This document shows positions 15,688 to 22,379 of a DNA stretch of 29,619 nt, one piece after another. Position 1 is the stretch's first letter, and the number at the start of each line of letters is the position of its first letter. Where the stretch lies: contig DATARI010000048.1 of NCBI GenBank assembly GCA_036264255.1, positions 1 through 29,619 of the forward strand, given 5' to 3'. Position numbers and translations under genes: made by a program. Source of the stretch: DASZIT01 sp036264255 (GTDB lineage: Bacteria; Actinomycetota; Acidimicrobiia; Acidimicrobiales; RAAP-2). The notes under the pieces are model-generated. The model searched no databases. It worked only from the letters and a program-made list of their open reading frames with translations, and had not been told where the DNA came from.

Positions 15688-16185
15688 TCAGGCGATCGAG
15701 GTCTGACCGCCGGCCAGCGCCAGCCGACGCACCTCGACGTCCGGCCCGTGGCGCCGCCCGCTGATCTTGAGCGGGGACGGGGCGGTGAGCACCGGCAGTG
15801 GGGTCATCCGGGTGACCCGCTCCCGCACCCCCTTGCCGAGGAACCGGGTCAACCAGCGGTGACGGTGGGATCCGAACAGGATGGCGTTGGCTCCTGAGCG
15901 AGACGCCGCCTCGGTGATGCGGGGGGCCAGCGTGAAGACGTTGGCCAGGACACATTCCCCGGTCGCCTCCACCCCGGCCGCCCGGAGCTGGTCGACGGCG
16001 TTCTCCACCAGGCGGGTGGCTTCGGCGTTGGTCTCGGCTGTCACCCCGCGTCCGCCGAGGATGAACTCGTTGGCGTGGAACACGTGCACCGAAGCCCCGT
16101 GCTTTCGGGCCAGTGCGGTGGCAAAACTGATGCCGACGTCGCCGGCTGATGTGTCGTCGATGGCGAGGAGAAAGCGTTCGAACAT
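15688..16185 (-). CDS. Universal stress protein UspA family
   Basis: The 165-residue single Usp domain begins MFERFLLAIDDTSAGDVGISFATALARKHGASVHVFHA, then has SGANAILFGSHRHRWLTRFLGKG and ends with PLPVLTAPSP. In ATP-binding Usp proteins the loop after the fourth strand reads G-x2-G-x9-G-[ST]. Here the second glycine is R and the third aligns with K, so nucleotide binding may be lost or altered. AGGAGG is placed five bases before the ATG at 16185; an in-frame longer start at 16218 is unlikely. The gene converges on the XRE-cupin gene, and a partial copy of its presumed operator lies upstream at 16293-16318. It may thus belong to the same regulon. Confidence 0.85.
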   Translation of the reverse strand: MFERFLLAIDDTSAGDVGISFATALARKHGASVHVFHANEFILGGRGVTAETNAEATRLVENAVDQLRAAGVEATGECVLANVFTLAPRITEAASRSGANAILFGSHRHRWLTRFLGKGVRERVTRMTPLPVLTAPSPLKISGRRHGPDVEVRRLALAGGQTSIA

Positions 16186-16292
16186 GGTGGCCTCCTGTCT
16201 TCGGAAGGCTGGCCGCACCGGTCAGTTCTCCGAGCTCGAACTCGATTGTTTCCATCATGTTAACAGCCGAAACCCGGAAAAACTTCCCTACA

Positions 16293-16318
16293 GGAATCTT
16301 TGTTGCCTGTAACGAAAC
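16293..16318 (-). promoter_or_regulatory. Partial copy of the 55-bp control element upstream of uspA
   Basis: The core resembles copy A (9705-9730) read in the same direction: GGAA, then TGTTGC, then GAAAC 13 bases after the start of TGTTGC, as in copy A. About 17 of 26 bases are identical. The outer GTTTC and GTAAC blocks are not in the same places. It lies about 107 bases from the uspA start, in an AT-richer 238-base gap (16186-16423). Confidence 0.35.
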
Positions 16319-16423
16319 TTTTACGCCGCGGGTCAAATTGGACGGAAGGCTCGACCGCCGCCGCCGAAGACCGTCCCGGCGGGTCCGGCCGGAACCCGCC
16401 CCCGATCGGGGAGGGTCGAGCGG

Positions 16424-16909
16424 TCAGCCCTCGTACTGGCGCCAGTAGGGACGGTCGTCGAGCCGCTTCTCGACCAGGATGAAGACGGTGCCCCACGGGT
16501 CGTGGAACCAGGAGGTGCGCAACCCGGCCACATCGGCAATCCCCGAGGTCAGGAACTCAACGCCGCGCCCTTCGAGCTGGTTCCGGGTGGCGGCGAGGTC
16601 GTCGCACACCAATCCCACATGGGTCAGGCCCGGGTGGGCCACCACCGGGCGTCCGGGAGGAGGGGCGGGGACCTGAGCTCGCGGGTATTCGATCAGCTCG
16701 AGGACGTGGTCGTCGGGACCCAGCCCCACGATGGCCGCCTTCACCACCACCGGACTCGGGATCAACTCCCCCATGTCCCGCTCGATGGCGTCCCCGGCCA
16801 TCTCGTAGGGGGGCGACAGCACCTGGAGACCCAGCACCTCCGAATACCACCGGGTGGCTGCCTCGACGTCGGGCACGCAGATGGCGGCGTGGGCAAACCC
16901 GGTGAACAT
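16424..16909 (-). CDS. VOC-superfamily (glyoxalase / methylmalonyl-CoA-epimerase-like) protein
   Basis: The 161-residue protein has the vicinal-oxygen-chelate fold as two beta-alpha-beta-beta-beta units. The first starts FAHAAICVPDVEAATRWYSEVLGLQV and the second THVGLVCDDLAATRNQLEGRGVEF. The C-terminal segment is SWFHDPWGTVFILVEKR. Candidate metal ligands are the histidine in the first strand, the one in GLTHVGLV and the glutamate in VLELIEY. Lactoylglutathione lyases, dioxygenases and epimerases all share this fold, and I cannot choose among them. The ATG at 16909 has TACGCT seven bases upstream on the minus strand and no Shine-Dalgarno, consistent with a leaderless message. It diverges from the molybdoenzyme gene at 17021. 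Confidence 0.8.
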   Translation of the reverse strand: MFTGFAHAAICVPDVEAATRWYSEVLGLQVLSPPYEMAGDAIERDMGELIPSPVVVKAAIVGLGPDDHVLELIEYPRAQVPAPPPGRPVVAHPGLTHVGLVCDDLAATRNQLEGRGVEFLTSGIADVAGLRTSWFHDPWGTVFILVEKRLDDRPYWRQYEG

Positions 16910-16916
16910 CTTCCCG

Positions 16917-16922
16917 AGCGTA
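16917..16922 (-). promoter_or_regulatory. -10 box upstream of the VOC gene
   Basis: The minus-strand reading is TACGCT (TANNNT), seven bases before the ATG at 16909. The position suits a leaderless transcript. No clear -35 is seen. Confidence 0.3.
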
Positions 16923-17008
16923 GGTCGGGGGAGCTCCCGGCGGCGGGGAGGCCCGGGCAGAAGGCCCGCCGGTGGTGGTGGCGACCTCCCCCGGCTTCGG
17001 GCAACTCG

Positions 17009-17014
17009 TATCAT
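17009..17014 (+). promoter_or_regulatory. -10 box for a leaderless molybdoenzyme transcript
   Basis: TATCAT lies exactly six bases before the GTG at 17021, with no room for a Shine-Dalgarno. This matches the arrangement before the reductase-fusion gene (2973-2978) and moaE (18757-18762). Confidence 0.45.
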
Positions 17015-17020
17015 CGCAAC

Positions 17021-17731
17021 GTGCCCCCCCTCCCGGCCACCCCAGCGGAACGGCCCCGGCACATCGGACGCCGGGTCGTCCTCGGCATGATCGCCCTCGG
17101 CGGGGCCGGGATCGTCCTCGGCGCCAAGGTGCAGGGCGCGGTGGGCGGCGCCCTCGGATCCGGGCTCGGCGGCCTGTTGCCCGGCGGCGATCGCTTCCGC
17201 TTCTACACCATCACCAACTCGTTCCCCCAGATCGCCGATTCGAGCTACCGGCTCCAGGTCACCGGGTTGGTCGATCATCCCCTCACCCTCACCCTGGCCG
17301 ACCTCCAGGCGATGCCGAAGACCACGCTGGTGAAGGACTTCCAATGTGTGACCGGGTGGCGGGTCCCCCAGGTCCACTGGGAAGGGGTCAAGCTGTCCGA
17401 GGTGCTGGCGGCGGCCGGCATCCAGAGCAATGCGAAGGCGCTCGCCTTTGCCTCCTACGACGGCTTGGACACCGAGAGCCTGACCCTCGACCAAGCCCAG
17501 CGCCCGGATGTCATCGTCGCCTACCGGATGCTCGGCGCGCCGATCACCAGTGACCATGGCGGACCGGTTCGGCTGTATGTGGCGCCGATGTACGGCTACA
17601 AGTCGATCAAGTGGCTCTCGGCGATCCACGTAGCCGAAAGCGCCCCGCCCGGATTCTGGGAGCAGAATGGCTACTCCATCGATGCCTGGGTTGGCAGCTC
17701 GAACGGCCGCAGTGACACCCCAATCGACTAG
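17021..17731 (+). CDS. Sulfite-oxidase/YedY-family molybdopterin oxidoreductase, Tat-exported
   Basis: The 236-residue protein has a Tat-like N-terminus (RHIGRRVVLGMIALGGAG) and then the oxidoreductase molybdopterin-binding domain. Typical elements are YRLQVTGLVDHPLTLTLADL, the molybdenum-ligand cysteine in KDFQCVTGW, the pterin-contact region VHWEGVKLSEVL and the C-terminal RLYVAPMYGYKSIKWLSAIHV. It lacks the C-terminal dimerisation domain of eukaryotic sulfite oxidase, like MsrP/YedY. The enzyme should act outside the membrane, reducing or oxidising a small S- or N-containing substrate. It overlaps the following cytochrome b gene, a natural electron partner, and lies upstream of Mo-cofactor and molybdate-transport genes. 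The GTG at 17021 directly after a -10 box is the chosen start. Confidence 0.87.
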   Translation: MPPLPATPAERPRHIGRRVVLGMIALGGAGIVLGAKVQGAVGGALGSGLGGLLPGGDRFRFYTITNSFPQIADSSYRLQVTGLVDHPLTLTLADLQAMPKTTLVKDFQCVTGWRVPQVHWEGVKLSEVLAAAGIQSNAKALAFASYDGLDTESLTLDQAQRPDVIVAYRMLGAPITSDHGGPVRLYVAPMYGYKSIKWLSAIHVAESAPPGFWEQNGYSIDAWVGSSNGRSDTPID

Positions 17732-18410
17732 CCGGGCGCCGCGCTCCCGTCCGGCCGCCCAGCCGTGGTCGGCGTCACGACGGATCCTTCGCTTCGACGG
17801 GGTGGAGCGGACCGCCCACTGGGCCACCGCCCTCCTGTTCGGCATCCTCATGGTCACCGCGTTGCCGCTCTACTTCGTCCAGGTGGAGAGCGTGGTCGGA
17901 CGGCGGGCCCTCATCGCCGAAATCCACACCTGGTCGGGGGTGGCCCTGCCGGTGCCGCTGATCATCTCGCTGATCGGGCCGTGGGGGGCGCGGCTGCGGC
18001 GCGACGTCCGGCGCTTCAACCTCTGGACTTCCGAAGAGATCCGCTGGCTCCGGACGCTGGGTCGGCAACGGCTCAGCCACCCGGACAAGTTCAACCCGGG
18101 TCAGAAGCTCAACGCGCTGTTCGTGGCCGGCGCCATCGTGGTGATGCTCGGAACCGGATCGATCTTGAAGTGGTACCGGTTCTTCCCGCTCAGCTGGAGG
18201 ACCGGGGCCACCTTCGTGCACGACGTGCTGGCCCTCGGAGTATTCATCGTGGTCTTCGGCCACATCGCCTTCGCCCTCACCCACCGGGATGCCCTCCGGT
18301 CGATGATCAAGGGTTGGGTGACCGAGGTGTGGGCCAGCCGGCACGCGTCGGCCTGGCTGAAAGAAGAGAAACAGGAAGCCAAGGAGTCGGACAAGGTGCC
18401 GACCGGGTAG
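17667..18410 (+). CDS. Membrane cytochrome b (formate-dehydrogenase-gamma/b561-like)
   Basis: The product is a four-helix di-heme-type membrane protein of up to 247 residues. Candidate heme ligands are histidines in RFDGVERTAHWATALLFG, IAEIHTWSGVALP, FVHDVLALGVFIVVFGHIAFALTH. It should exchange electrons between the quinone pool and the exported molybdoenzyme encoded just upstream. The start is uncertain: the ATG at 17667 has GGGAG four bases before it but overlaps the molybdoenzyme gene by 65 bases. A GTG at 17712 overlaps by only 20 bases and gives 232 residues, losing only a low-complexity leader. The C-terminal tail is charged and cytoplasmic. Confidence 0.85.
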   Translation: MATPSMPGLAARTAAVTPQSTSRAPRSRPAAQPWSASRRILRFDGVERTAHWATALLFGILMVTALPLYFVQVESVVGRRALIAEIHTWSGVALPVPLIISLIGPWGARLRRDVRRFNLWTSEEIRWLRTLGRQRLSHPDKFNPGQKLNALFVAGAIVVMLGTGSILKWYRFFPLSWRTGATFVHDVLALGVFIVVFGHIAFALTHRDALRSMIKGWVTEVWASRHASAWLKEEKQEAKESDKVPTG

Positions 18411-18437
18411 ACCCCTTCCTCATCGACGGACCGAGGG

Positions 18438-18635
18438 TCAGCCGGCCCGGCGACTCCGGAGGCGCCAGGCCCAGCCCAGCAGGGCCAGCCCGATCACGAT
18501 CAGGACCCCGCCGAGAACCGCATACCCGGGATGGCCGCTCATCAGGTGCGACCCGCTCAGGGCATTGGTGCCCTGGGCCACAAACACCGCTCCGACAAGG
18601 CACAACACGACGCCGACCACTCCGCGAGTCCACAT
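18438..18635 (-). CDS. Small two-TM membrane protein, unknown function
   Basis: The 65-residue product starts MWTRGVVGVVLCLVGAVFVAQGTNAL. It has two hydrophobic helices separated by a short SGSHLMSGHPG loop and ends with a basic RLRSRR tail, an inside-positive topology. The ATG at 18635 is preferred to a longer frame from 18665. It converges on the cytochrome b gene and diverges from moaE. Similar tiny membrane proteins are common as hypotheticals in actinobacteria. I do not recognise a function. Confidence 0.55.
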   Translation of the reverse strand: MWTRGVVGVVLCLVGAVFVAQGTNALSGSHLMSGHPGYAVLGGVLIVIGLALLGWAWRLRSRRAG

Positions 18636-18756
18636 GGCTGATTCCGTTCCCGACGGGTGCCGCACGCACCGCCGGTGGCAACGTAGCGCCGTTCACGCCG
18701 CCGGGGGGGTCGGCTCCGGCGGACGACCGGCGCCACACTCTCCCCGATGGCGACCC

Positions 18757-18762
18757 TAAGGT
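18757..18762 (+). promoter_or_regulatory. -10 box or Shine-Dalgarno before moaE
   Basis: TAAGGT lies six bases before the GTG at 18769. It fits both TANNNT at leaderless spacing and an AAGGT ribosome-binding site, so the two readings cannot be separated by eye. Confidence 0.35.
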
Positions 18763-18768
18763 GACAAT

Positions 18769-19242
18769 GTGCTCCTCCCACCCCTCGAGCCCGGCCGCCG
18801 GGACTGGATAGCCATCAGCGATCAGCCCCTTCCCACCGATCAGGCGCAGGCCTGGGCGTCGCAACCCGATTGTGGAGCCATCGTCTCGTTCTGCGGCACC
18901 GTCCGCGACCATTCAGAGGGCCGTCCCGGCGTCACCGGGCTGGAGTACGAGGTCTACCCCGAGCAGGCGGTTCCTCGCCTCGAGCAGGTGGCGGGGGTGG
19001 CTCGCCAACGTTGGCCGATGATCGGGAGGTTGGTCCTCCTCCACCGGACCGGGCCACTGGAGGTGGGCGGCATCTCCGTGGTGGTGGTGGCCTCCACCCC
19101 CCACCGGGCCGAGGCCTTCGAGGTCGCCCGCTACTGCATCGACACCTTGAAGCACACCGTTCCCATCTGGAAGAAGGAGACCTGGTCGGGCGGGACCGAT
19201 TGGACGGTGTGCGACCACGACATCGAGGACGTGGGGGCATGA
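18769..19242 (+). CDS. moaE: Molybdopterin synthase catalytic subunit MoaE
   Basis: MoaE transfers sulfur from MoaD thiocarboxylate to cyclic pyranopterin monophosphate, forming molybdopterin. The 157-residue protein shows the family motifs GAIVSFCGTVRDHSEGR, LEYEVYPEQA, HRTGPLEVGGISVVVVAS, the helix HRAEAFEVARYCIDTLKHTV and PIWKKE with the catalytic lysines. The GTG at 18769 gives an N-terminal extension of about 14 residues compared with the core. It overlaps moeA by ATGA, starting a moaE-moeA-moaC operon. No moaD is seen in the window, so the sulfur-carrier subunit must be encoded elsewhere. Confidence 0.93.
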   Translation: MLLPPLEPGRRDWIAISDQPLPTDQAQAWASQPDCGAIVSFCGTVRDHSEGRPGVTGLEYEVYPEQAVPRLEQVAGVARQRWPMIGRLVLLHRTGPLEVGGISVVVVASTPHRAEAFEVARYCIDTLKHTVPIWKKETWSGGTDWTVCDHDIEDVGA

Positions 19243-20516
19243 TCCCCCTCCGGGAGGCTCAGGAGTTCGTGCTCGACGCCTGCCCTCCCCTCGACCCGCG
19301 CCCCATCCCCATCGACCAGGCGCTCGGCTGCGTCGTCGGCGACACCATTGTCGCCACCGAACCCGTCCCGCCCTTCGTCAACTCGGCGAGGGACGGTTAC
19401 GCCCTCCGGGCCGGCGACACCGTCGCCGCCGGCGGCGGGTCGGGCCCGGTGAGGCTCCAGGTTGTCGCCTTGATCATGGCCGGCTCCAGTTTCGACGGCT
19501 TGGTGGGGCCCGGGCAGGCCGCCCGGATCATGACCGGCGCTCCCCTCCCAGCCGGCGCCGATGCAATCTGCATGCTCGAGGACTGCGAGGTGGAAGAGAA
19601 CGGCGCGGTGGTGGTCATCCAGCAGCCGGTGGCCGAAGGGGAGGCGGTGCGCCGGATCGGGGAGGACGTGGCGCTTGGCGATGTGGTGGCTGACCCCGGA
19701 AGGGTGCTCACCCCCGGACACATCGGCGTCCTGGCCAACCAGGGAATGGCCGACGTCCTGGTCCATCCCCGCCCTCGGATCGGCATCCTCTCCACCGGCG
19801 ACGAACTCGTCTCCGGGTCCGGCCCGCTGGGCCCGGGCCAGATTCGAGACGCCAATCGCCACACGCTCCTGGCGCTCGTCCGCCGGGAAGGATGGGCGGC
19901 GCTCGACCTCGGGAAGGTCGGCGATGACGAGGAGGCGTTGAGCGCGGTGCTGGACCAGGCGGCGATCAGTTGTGATGCGGTGGTGACCTCCGGTGGGGTG
20001 AGCGTCGGTGACCACGACATCGTCAAGGTGGTGCTGGAGAAGCGGAGTGCAGGGACCATGCGGTGGATGCAGGTAGCCATCCGACCGGCCAAGCCGTTCG
20101 CCTTCGGCACCCTCGACGGGTCGGGTACCCCGGTGTTCGGCCTGCCGGGAAACCCGGTGTCGGCCATGGTGAGCTTCGAGCTGTTCGTCCGCCCGGCGGT
20201 CCGGCAAATGGGCGGCCACCGCCGGCTGGACCGGGTGGTCGTCCCGGCCGTCGCCCAAGCCGACCTCCGCCGGAGGCCGGACGGGAAGACTCATTTCGTG
20301 CGGGCGATGGTATCGCTGGACGCCCAAGGGGGTTGGGCCGTCGCACCGATGGCCGGACAGAACTCCCATCAGCTGCGGGCCATGGCCGACGCCAACGCCC
20401 TGGTGGTGCTGCCCGACGGCGCGGGAGTCACCGCCGGCCACCCGGTCGACGTGCTCCTCATCGATCCGGAGGGGCTGAGCGCCGATCCGCGCGAACCCTC
20501 GGACCGCCGATGGTGA
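19239..20516 (+). CDS. moeA: Molybdopterin molybdenumtransferase MoeA
   Basis: MoeA inserts molybdate into (adenylylated) molybdopterin. The 425-residue protein has a typical length and the expected motifs: VPPFVNSARDGYALR, IMTGAPLPAGADAICMLED, GILSTGDELV, QIRDANRHTL, TSGGVSVGDHDIVK, MQVAIRPAKPFAFG and FGLPGNPVSAMVSFELF. The conserved aspartate of the DGYA motif is present, although the usual methionine before it is arginine. The ATG overlaps the moaE stop and the gene overlaps moaC, which indicates coupled expression. The MogA/MoaB adenylyltransferase that normally precedes MoeA is not in the window. Confidence 0.93.
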   Translation: MIPLREAQEFVLDACPPLDPRPIPIDQALGCVVGDTIVATEPVPPFVNSARDGYALRAGDTVAAGGGSGPVRLQVVALIMAGSSFDGLVGPGQAARIMTGAPLPAGADAICMLEDCEVEENGAVVVIQQPVAEGEAVRRIGEDVALGDVVADPGRVLTPGHIGVLANQGMADVLVHPRPRIGILSTGDELVSGSGPLGPGQIRDANRHTLLALVRREGWAALDLGKVGDDEEALSAVLDQAAISCDAVVTSGGVSVGDHDIVKVVLEKRSAGTMRWMQVAIRPAKPFAFGTLDGSGTPVFGLPGNPVSAMVSFELFVRPAVRQMGGHRRLDRVVVPAVAQADLRRRPDGKTHFVRAMVSLDAQGGWAVAPMAGQNSHQLRAMADANALVVLPDGAGVTAGHPVDVLLIDPEGLSADPREPSDRRW

Positions 20517-21055
20517 CCATCGCCGACCGGGAAGGATCCAGCTCCGGCCTCACCCACGTCGACGAACACGGCAAGGCCCACATGGTCGATGTCACCGGGA
20601 AGCCACCGACCCGGCGGGTGGCCGAGGCCCGGTGCCAGGTGCGCACCTCGGCAGACCTCCCCGGCGTCCTCGGCGGCTCGGCGGCGGCGGCCGAGCTCAT
20701 CGAGTCGGCCCGGTTCGCCGGCATCCTGGCCGCCAAGAAGACCTCGTCGCTCATCCCGCTCTGCCATCCGATCCGGATCGACGGGGTGACTGTCGAGGTG
20801 ATGGCGACTTCCGACGGCTTCCGGATCGTCGCGACGGCCTCGATCACCGAACGGACCGGGGTGGAGATGGAGGCCCTCACCGCCTGTGCCGCCGCCGCGC
20901 TGGTGCTCATCCAGCCGATCCTCGAAGCTGATGCCTCGGCGTCGATCGAGGAGCTCACCCTCTGGCGCAAAACCGGCGGCCGTTCCGGCAGCTGGCAGCG
21001 TGGCGACGACGGGGAGATGTCGGGGGGAGATCGACCTTCGGGTTCTCGGGGCTAG
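20510..21055 (+). CDS. moaC: Cyclic pyranopterin monophosphate synthase MoaC
   Basis: MoaC converts the product of MoaA into cyclic pyranopterin monophosphate. The 181-residue protein contains MVDVTGKPPTRRVAEA, the catalytic-lysine and histidine segment AAKKTSSLIPLCHPI, and ITERTGVEMEALTACAAAAL, ending in a variable acidic/glycine tail. ATG 20510 and GTG 20513 are adjacent and in frame; both overlap the moeA stop. It is the last gene of the moaE-moeA-moaC set, 80 bases before the HTH-Mop regulator. MoaA is absent from the window. Confidence 0.93.
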   Translation: MVTIADREGSSSGLTHVDEHGKAHMVDVTGKPPTRRVAEARCQVRTSADLPGVLGGSAAAAELIESARFAGILAAKKTSSLIPLCHPIRIDGVTVEVMATSDGFRIVATASITERTGVEMEALTACAAAALVLIQPILEADASASIEELTLWRKTGGRSGSWQRGDDGEMSGGDRPSGSRG

Positions 21056-21062
21056 CCCGGGT

Positions 21063-21108
21063 TATTTCCCGGATTTGCGGGGTATTTCTCTCCAATACTC
21101 GACATTTC
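21063..21108. repeat. Three [TC]ATTTC repeats spaced exactly 20 bases apart
   Basis: TATTTC at 21063, TATTTC at 21083 and CATTTC at 21103 recur every 20 bases, about two helical turns. An ATTTG at 21073 lies close to half phase. The first two are each preceded by G-rich sequence. The array runs into the -35 box of the regulator's promoter, so it is a candidate operator (autoregulation by the HTH-Mop protein) or a bent segment. Confidence 0.45.
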
Positions 21109-21127
21109 CGAGGTTCCTGACTAGCTT
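21099..21127 (+). promoter_or_regulatory. Promoter of the HTH-Mop regulator
   Basis: The -35 box TCGACA (21099-21104) and the -10 box TAGCTT (21122-21127) are separated by 17 bases. The -10 ends eight bases before the ATG at 21136, so the transcript may be leaderless. The third 20-bp repeat overlaps the -35. Confidence 0.45.
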
Positions 21128-21135
21128 CGTGACCC

Positions 21136-21534
21136 ATGGCTCAGTACCGACCTGGTCAGCTGGTCGACCTCCTCGGGGTCAGCGCCGACACCGTCCGCCG
21201 CTGGTGTGACGAGGGGCGACTGGAGACGGCGCGCTCCGGAGGCGGCCACCGGATGGTCGACGGCGCCTCGGTGGCCCGCTTCGTCCGGGAGCAGCAGGAG
21301 GCCCACACCCCTGAACAACTCCTCACCCAGTCGGCCCGCAACCGCTTCAGCGGCATTGTCACCCGGGTGGAGCGGGATGCGCTCACCGCCATCATCGAGA
21401 TCCGCGCCGGCCGATTCCGGATTGTCTCCCTCCTGACTCGGGAAGCGGCCGACGACCTGCAGCTCCAGGAGGGCGATCTCGCCACCGCCGTCGTCAAATC
21501 CACCAGCGTCATGGTGGAGGTCCCACTGGCATGA
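21136..21534 (+). CDS. Molybdate-responsive regulator: excisionase-type HTH plus Mop/TOBE domain
   Basis: The 132-residue protein begins with a MerR/excisionase-like winged helix (YRPGQLVDLLGVSADTVRRW, CDEGRLETARSGGGHRMVDG). It ends with a Mop domain (ARNRFSGIVTRVERDALTAI through GDLATAVVKSTSVMVEV), the molybdate-binding beta-barrel of molbindins and ModE. It therefore reads as a short ModE-like regulator built from a different DNA-binding domain. A single Mop domain implies that oligomers bind molybdate. The stop overlaps an upstream possible start of modA, and modBC follow, so it very likely controls molybdate uptake. The 20-bp-spaced repeats upstream are the candidate binding site. Confidence 0.85.
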   Translation: MAQYRPGQLVDLLGVSADTVRRWCDEGRLETARSGGGHRMVDGASVARFVREQQEAHTPEQLLTQSARNRFSGIVTRVERDALTAIIEIRAGRFRIVSLLTREAADDLQLQEGDLATAVVKSTSVMVEVPLA

Positions 21535-21545
21535 GAAAGGTTGAC

Positions 21546-22367
21546 ATGAGAAGAGTGAGCACCGTGACCCAATCGTGGCCGCGATGGGTTGGAGCCTTGT
21601 CCCTAACCGCCATCGCCCTCGCCGCCGCCGCCTGTGGGAGCTCGTCGAGCTCGTCGAACACGACCACCACCGCGGCGGCGAAGTTGTCCGGGTCGATCAC
21701 GGTGTCGGCCGCCTCGTCGCTCACCGCCGCCTTCGGCCAGCTCGGCACCAAGTTCCAGGCGGCCCACCCCGGGACCACCATCAGCTTCAACTTCGGGTCG
21801 TCGGGAGCGCTGGCCACCCAGATCCAGCAGGGGGCGCCGGCCGACGTCTTCGCCTCAGCCGCCCCCGCCAACATGGCGACCGTCCAGGCGGCCGGTGACA
21901 TCTCCGGCACCCCGATCACCTTCGCCCGCAACAGCCTGGAGATCGTGGTCAAACCCGGGAACCCGCTGGGCATCCAAACGCTGGCCGACCTCAACAAGGC
22001 CAACGTGGTCGCCATCTGCGTCAACACCGCGCCGTGCGGAGCCACCGCCGCCCAGGCCCTGGCCAAGGCCGGGGTCACCATTCCCACCGCCAAGATCACC
22101 CTGGGCCCGGACGTGGACCACACGCTGGCCGAGGTGACCACCGGCGATGCCGACGCCGCCATCGTCTATGTGACCAACGCCAAGACCGTCGGCACCCAGG
22201 GGGTGGGCATCCCGATCCCGGCATCGAAGAACGTCCCCACCAGCTACCCCATCGCGATGGTGAAGGGGTCCCAGAATCCGGCGCTGGCCCAGGCGTGGAT
22301 CGCCTACGTCGCCGGCCCCACCGGCCAGAAGGTGCTCCAGGCCGCCAGCTTCCTGCCGGCCGGCTGA
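21546..22367 (+). CDS. modA: Molybdate ABC transporter substrate-binding lipoprotein ModA
   Basis: The 273-residue binding protein captures molybdate outside the membrane. It has an N-terminal signal with lipobox-like LAAAAC followed by a Ser/Thr-rich linker. The ModA core begins ITVSAASSLTAAFGQLGTKF, with NFGSSGALATQIQQGAPADVFASA and later GDADAAIVYVTNA. These segments are usual for the oxyanion pocket. The ATG at 21546 is preferred because AAAGG lies about five bases before it; an in-frame ATG at 21531 overlaps the regulator stop. It is followed by modB after 12 bases. Confidence 0.9.
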   Translation: MRRVSTVTQSWPRWVGALSLTAIALAAAACGSSSSSSNTTTTAAAKLSGSITVSAASSLTAAFGQLGTKFQAAHPGTTISFNFGSSGALATQIQQGAPADVFASAAPANMATVQAAGDISGTPITFARNSLEIVVKPGNPLGIQTLADLNKANVVAICVNTAPCGATAAQALAKAGVTIPTAKITLGPDVDHTLAEVTTGDADAAIVYVTNAKTVGTQGVGIPIPASKNVPTSYPIAMVKGSQNPALAQAWIAYVAGPTGQKVLQAASFLPAG

Positions 22368-22379
22368 ATCCCGGCGTCG

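Noticed and set aside
16910..17857. Long N-terminal extension of the VOC gene reaching across the molybdoenzyme gene
   Set aside because: The extension is antisense to a clear molybdopterin enzyme and precedes a well-formed VOC start at 16909.
19239..20516. Arginine in place of methionine in the MoeA DGYA motif as a sign of lost function
   Set aside because: The key aspartate and all other MoeA motifs are intact, and this position varies between MoeA and gephyrin-type proteins.
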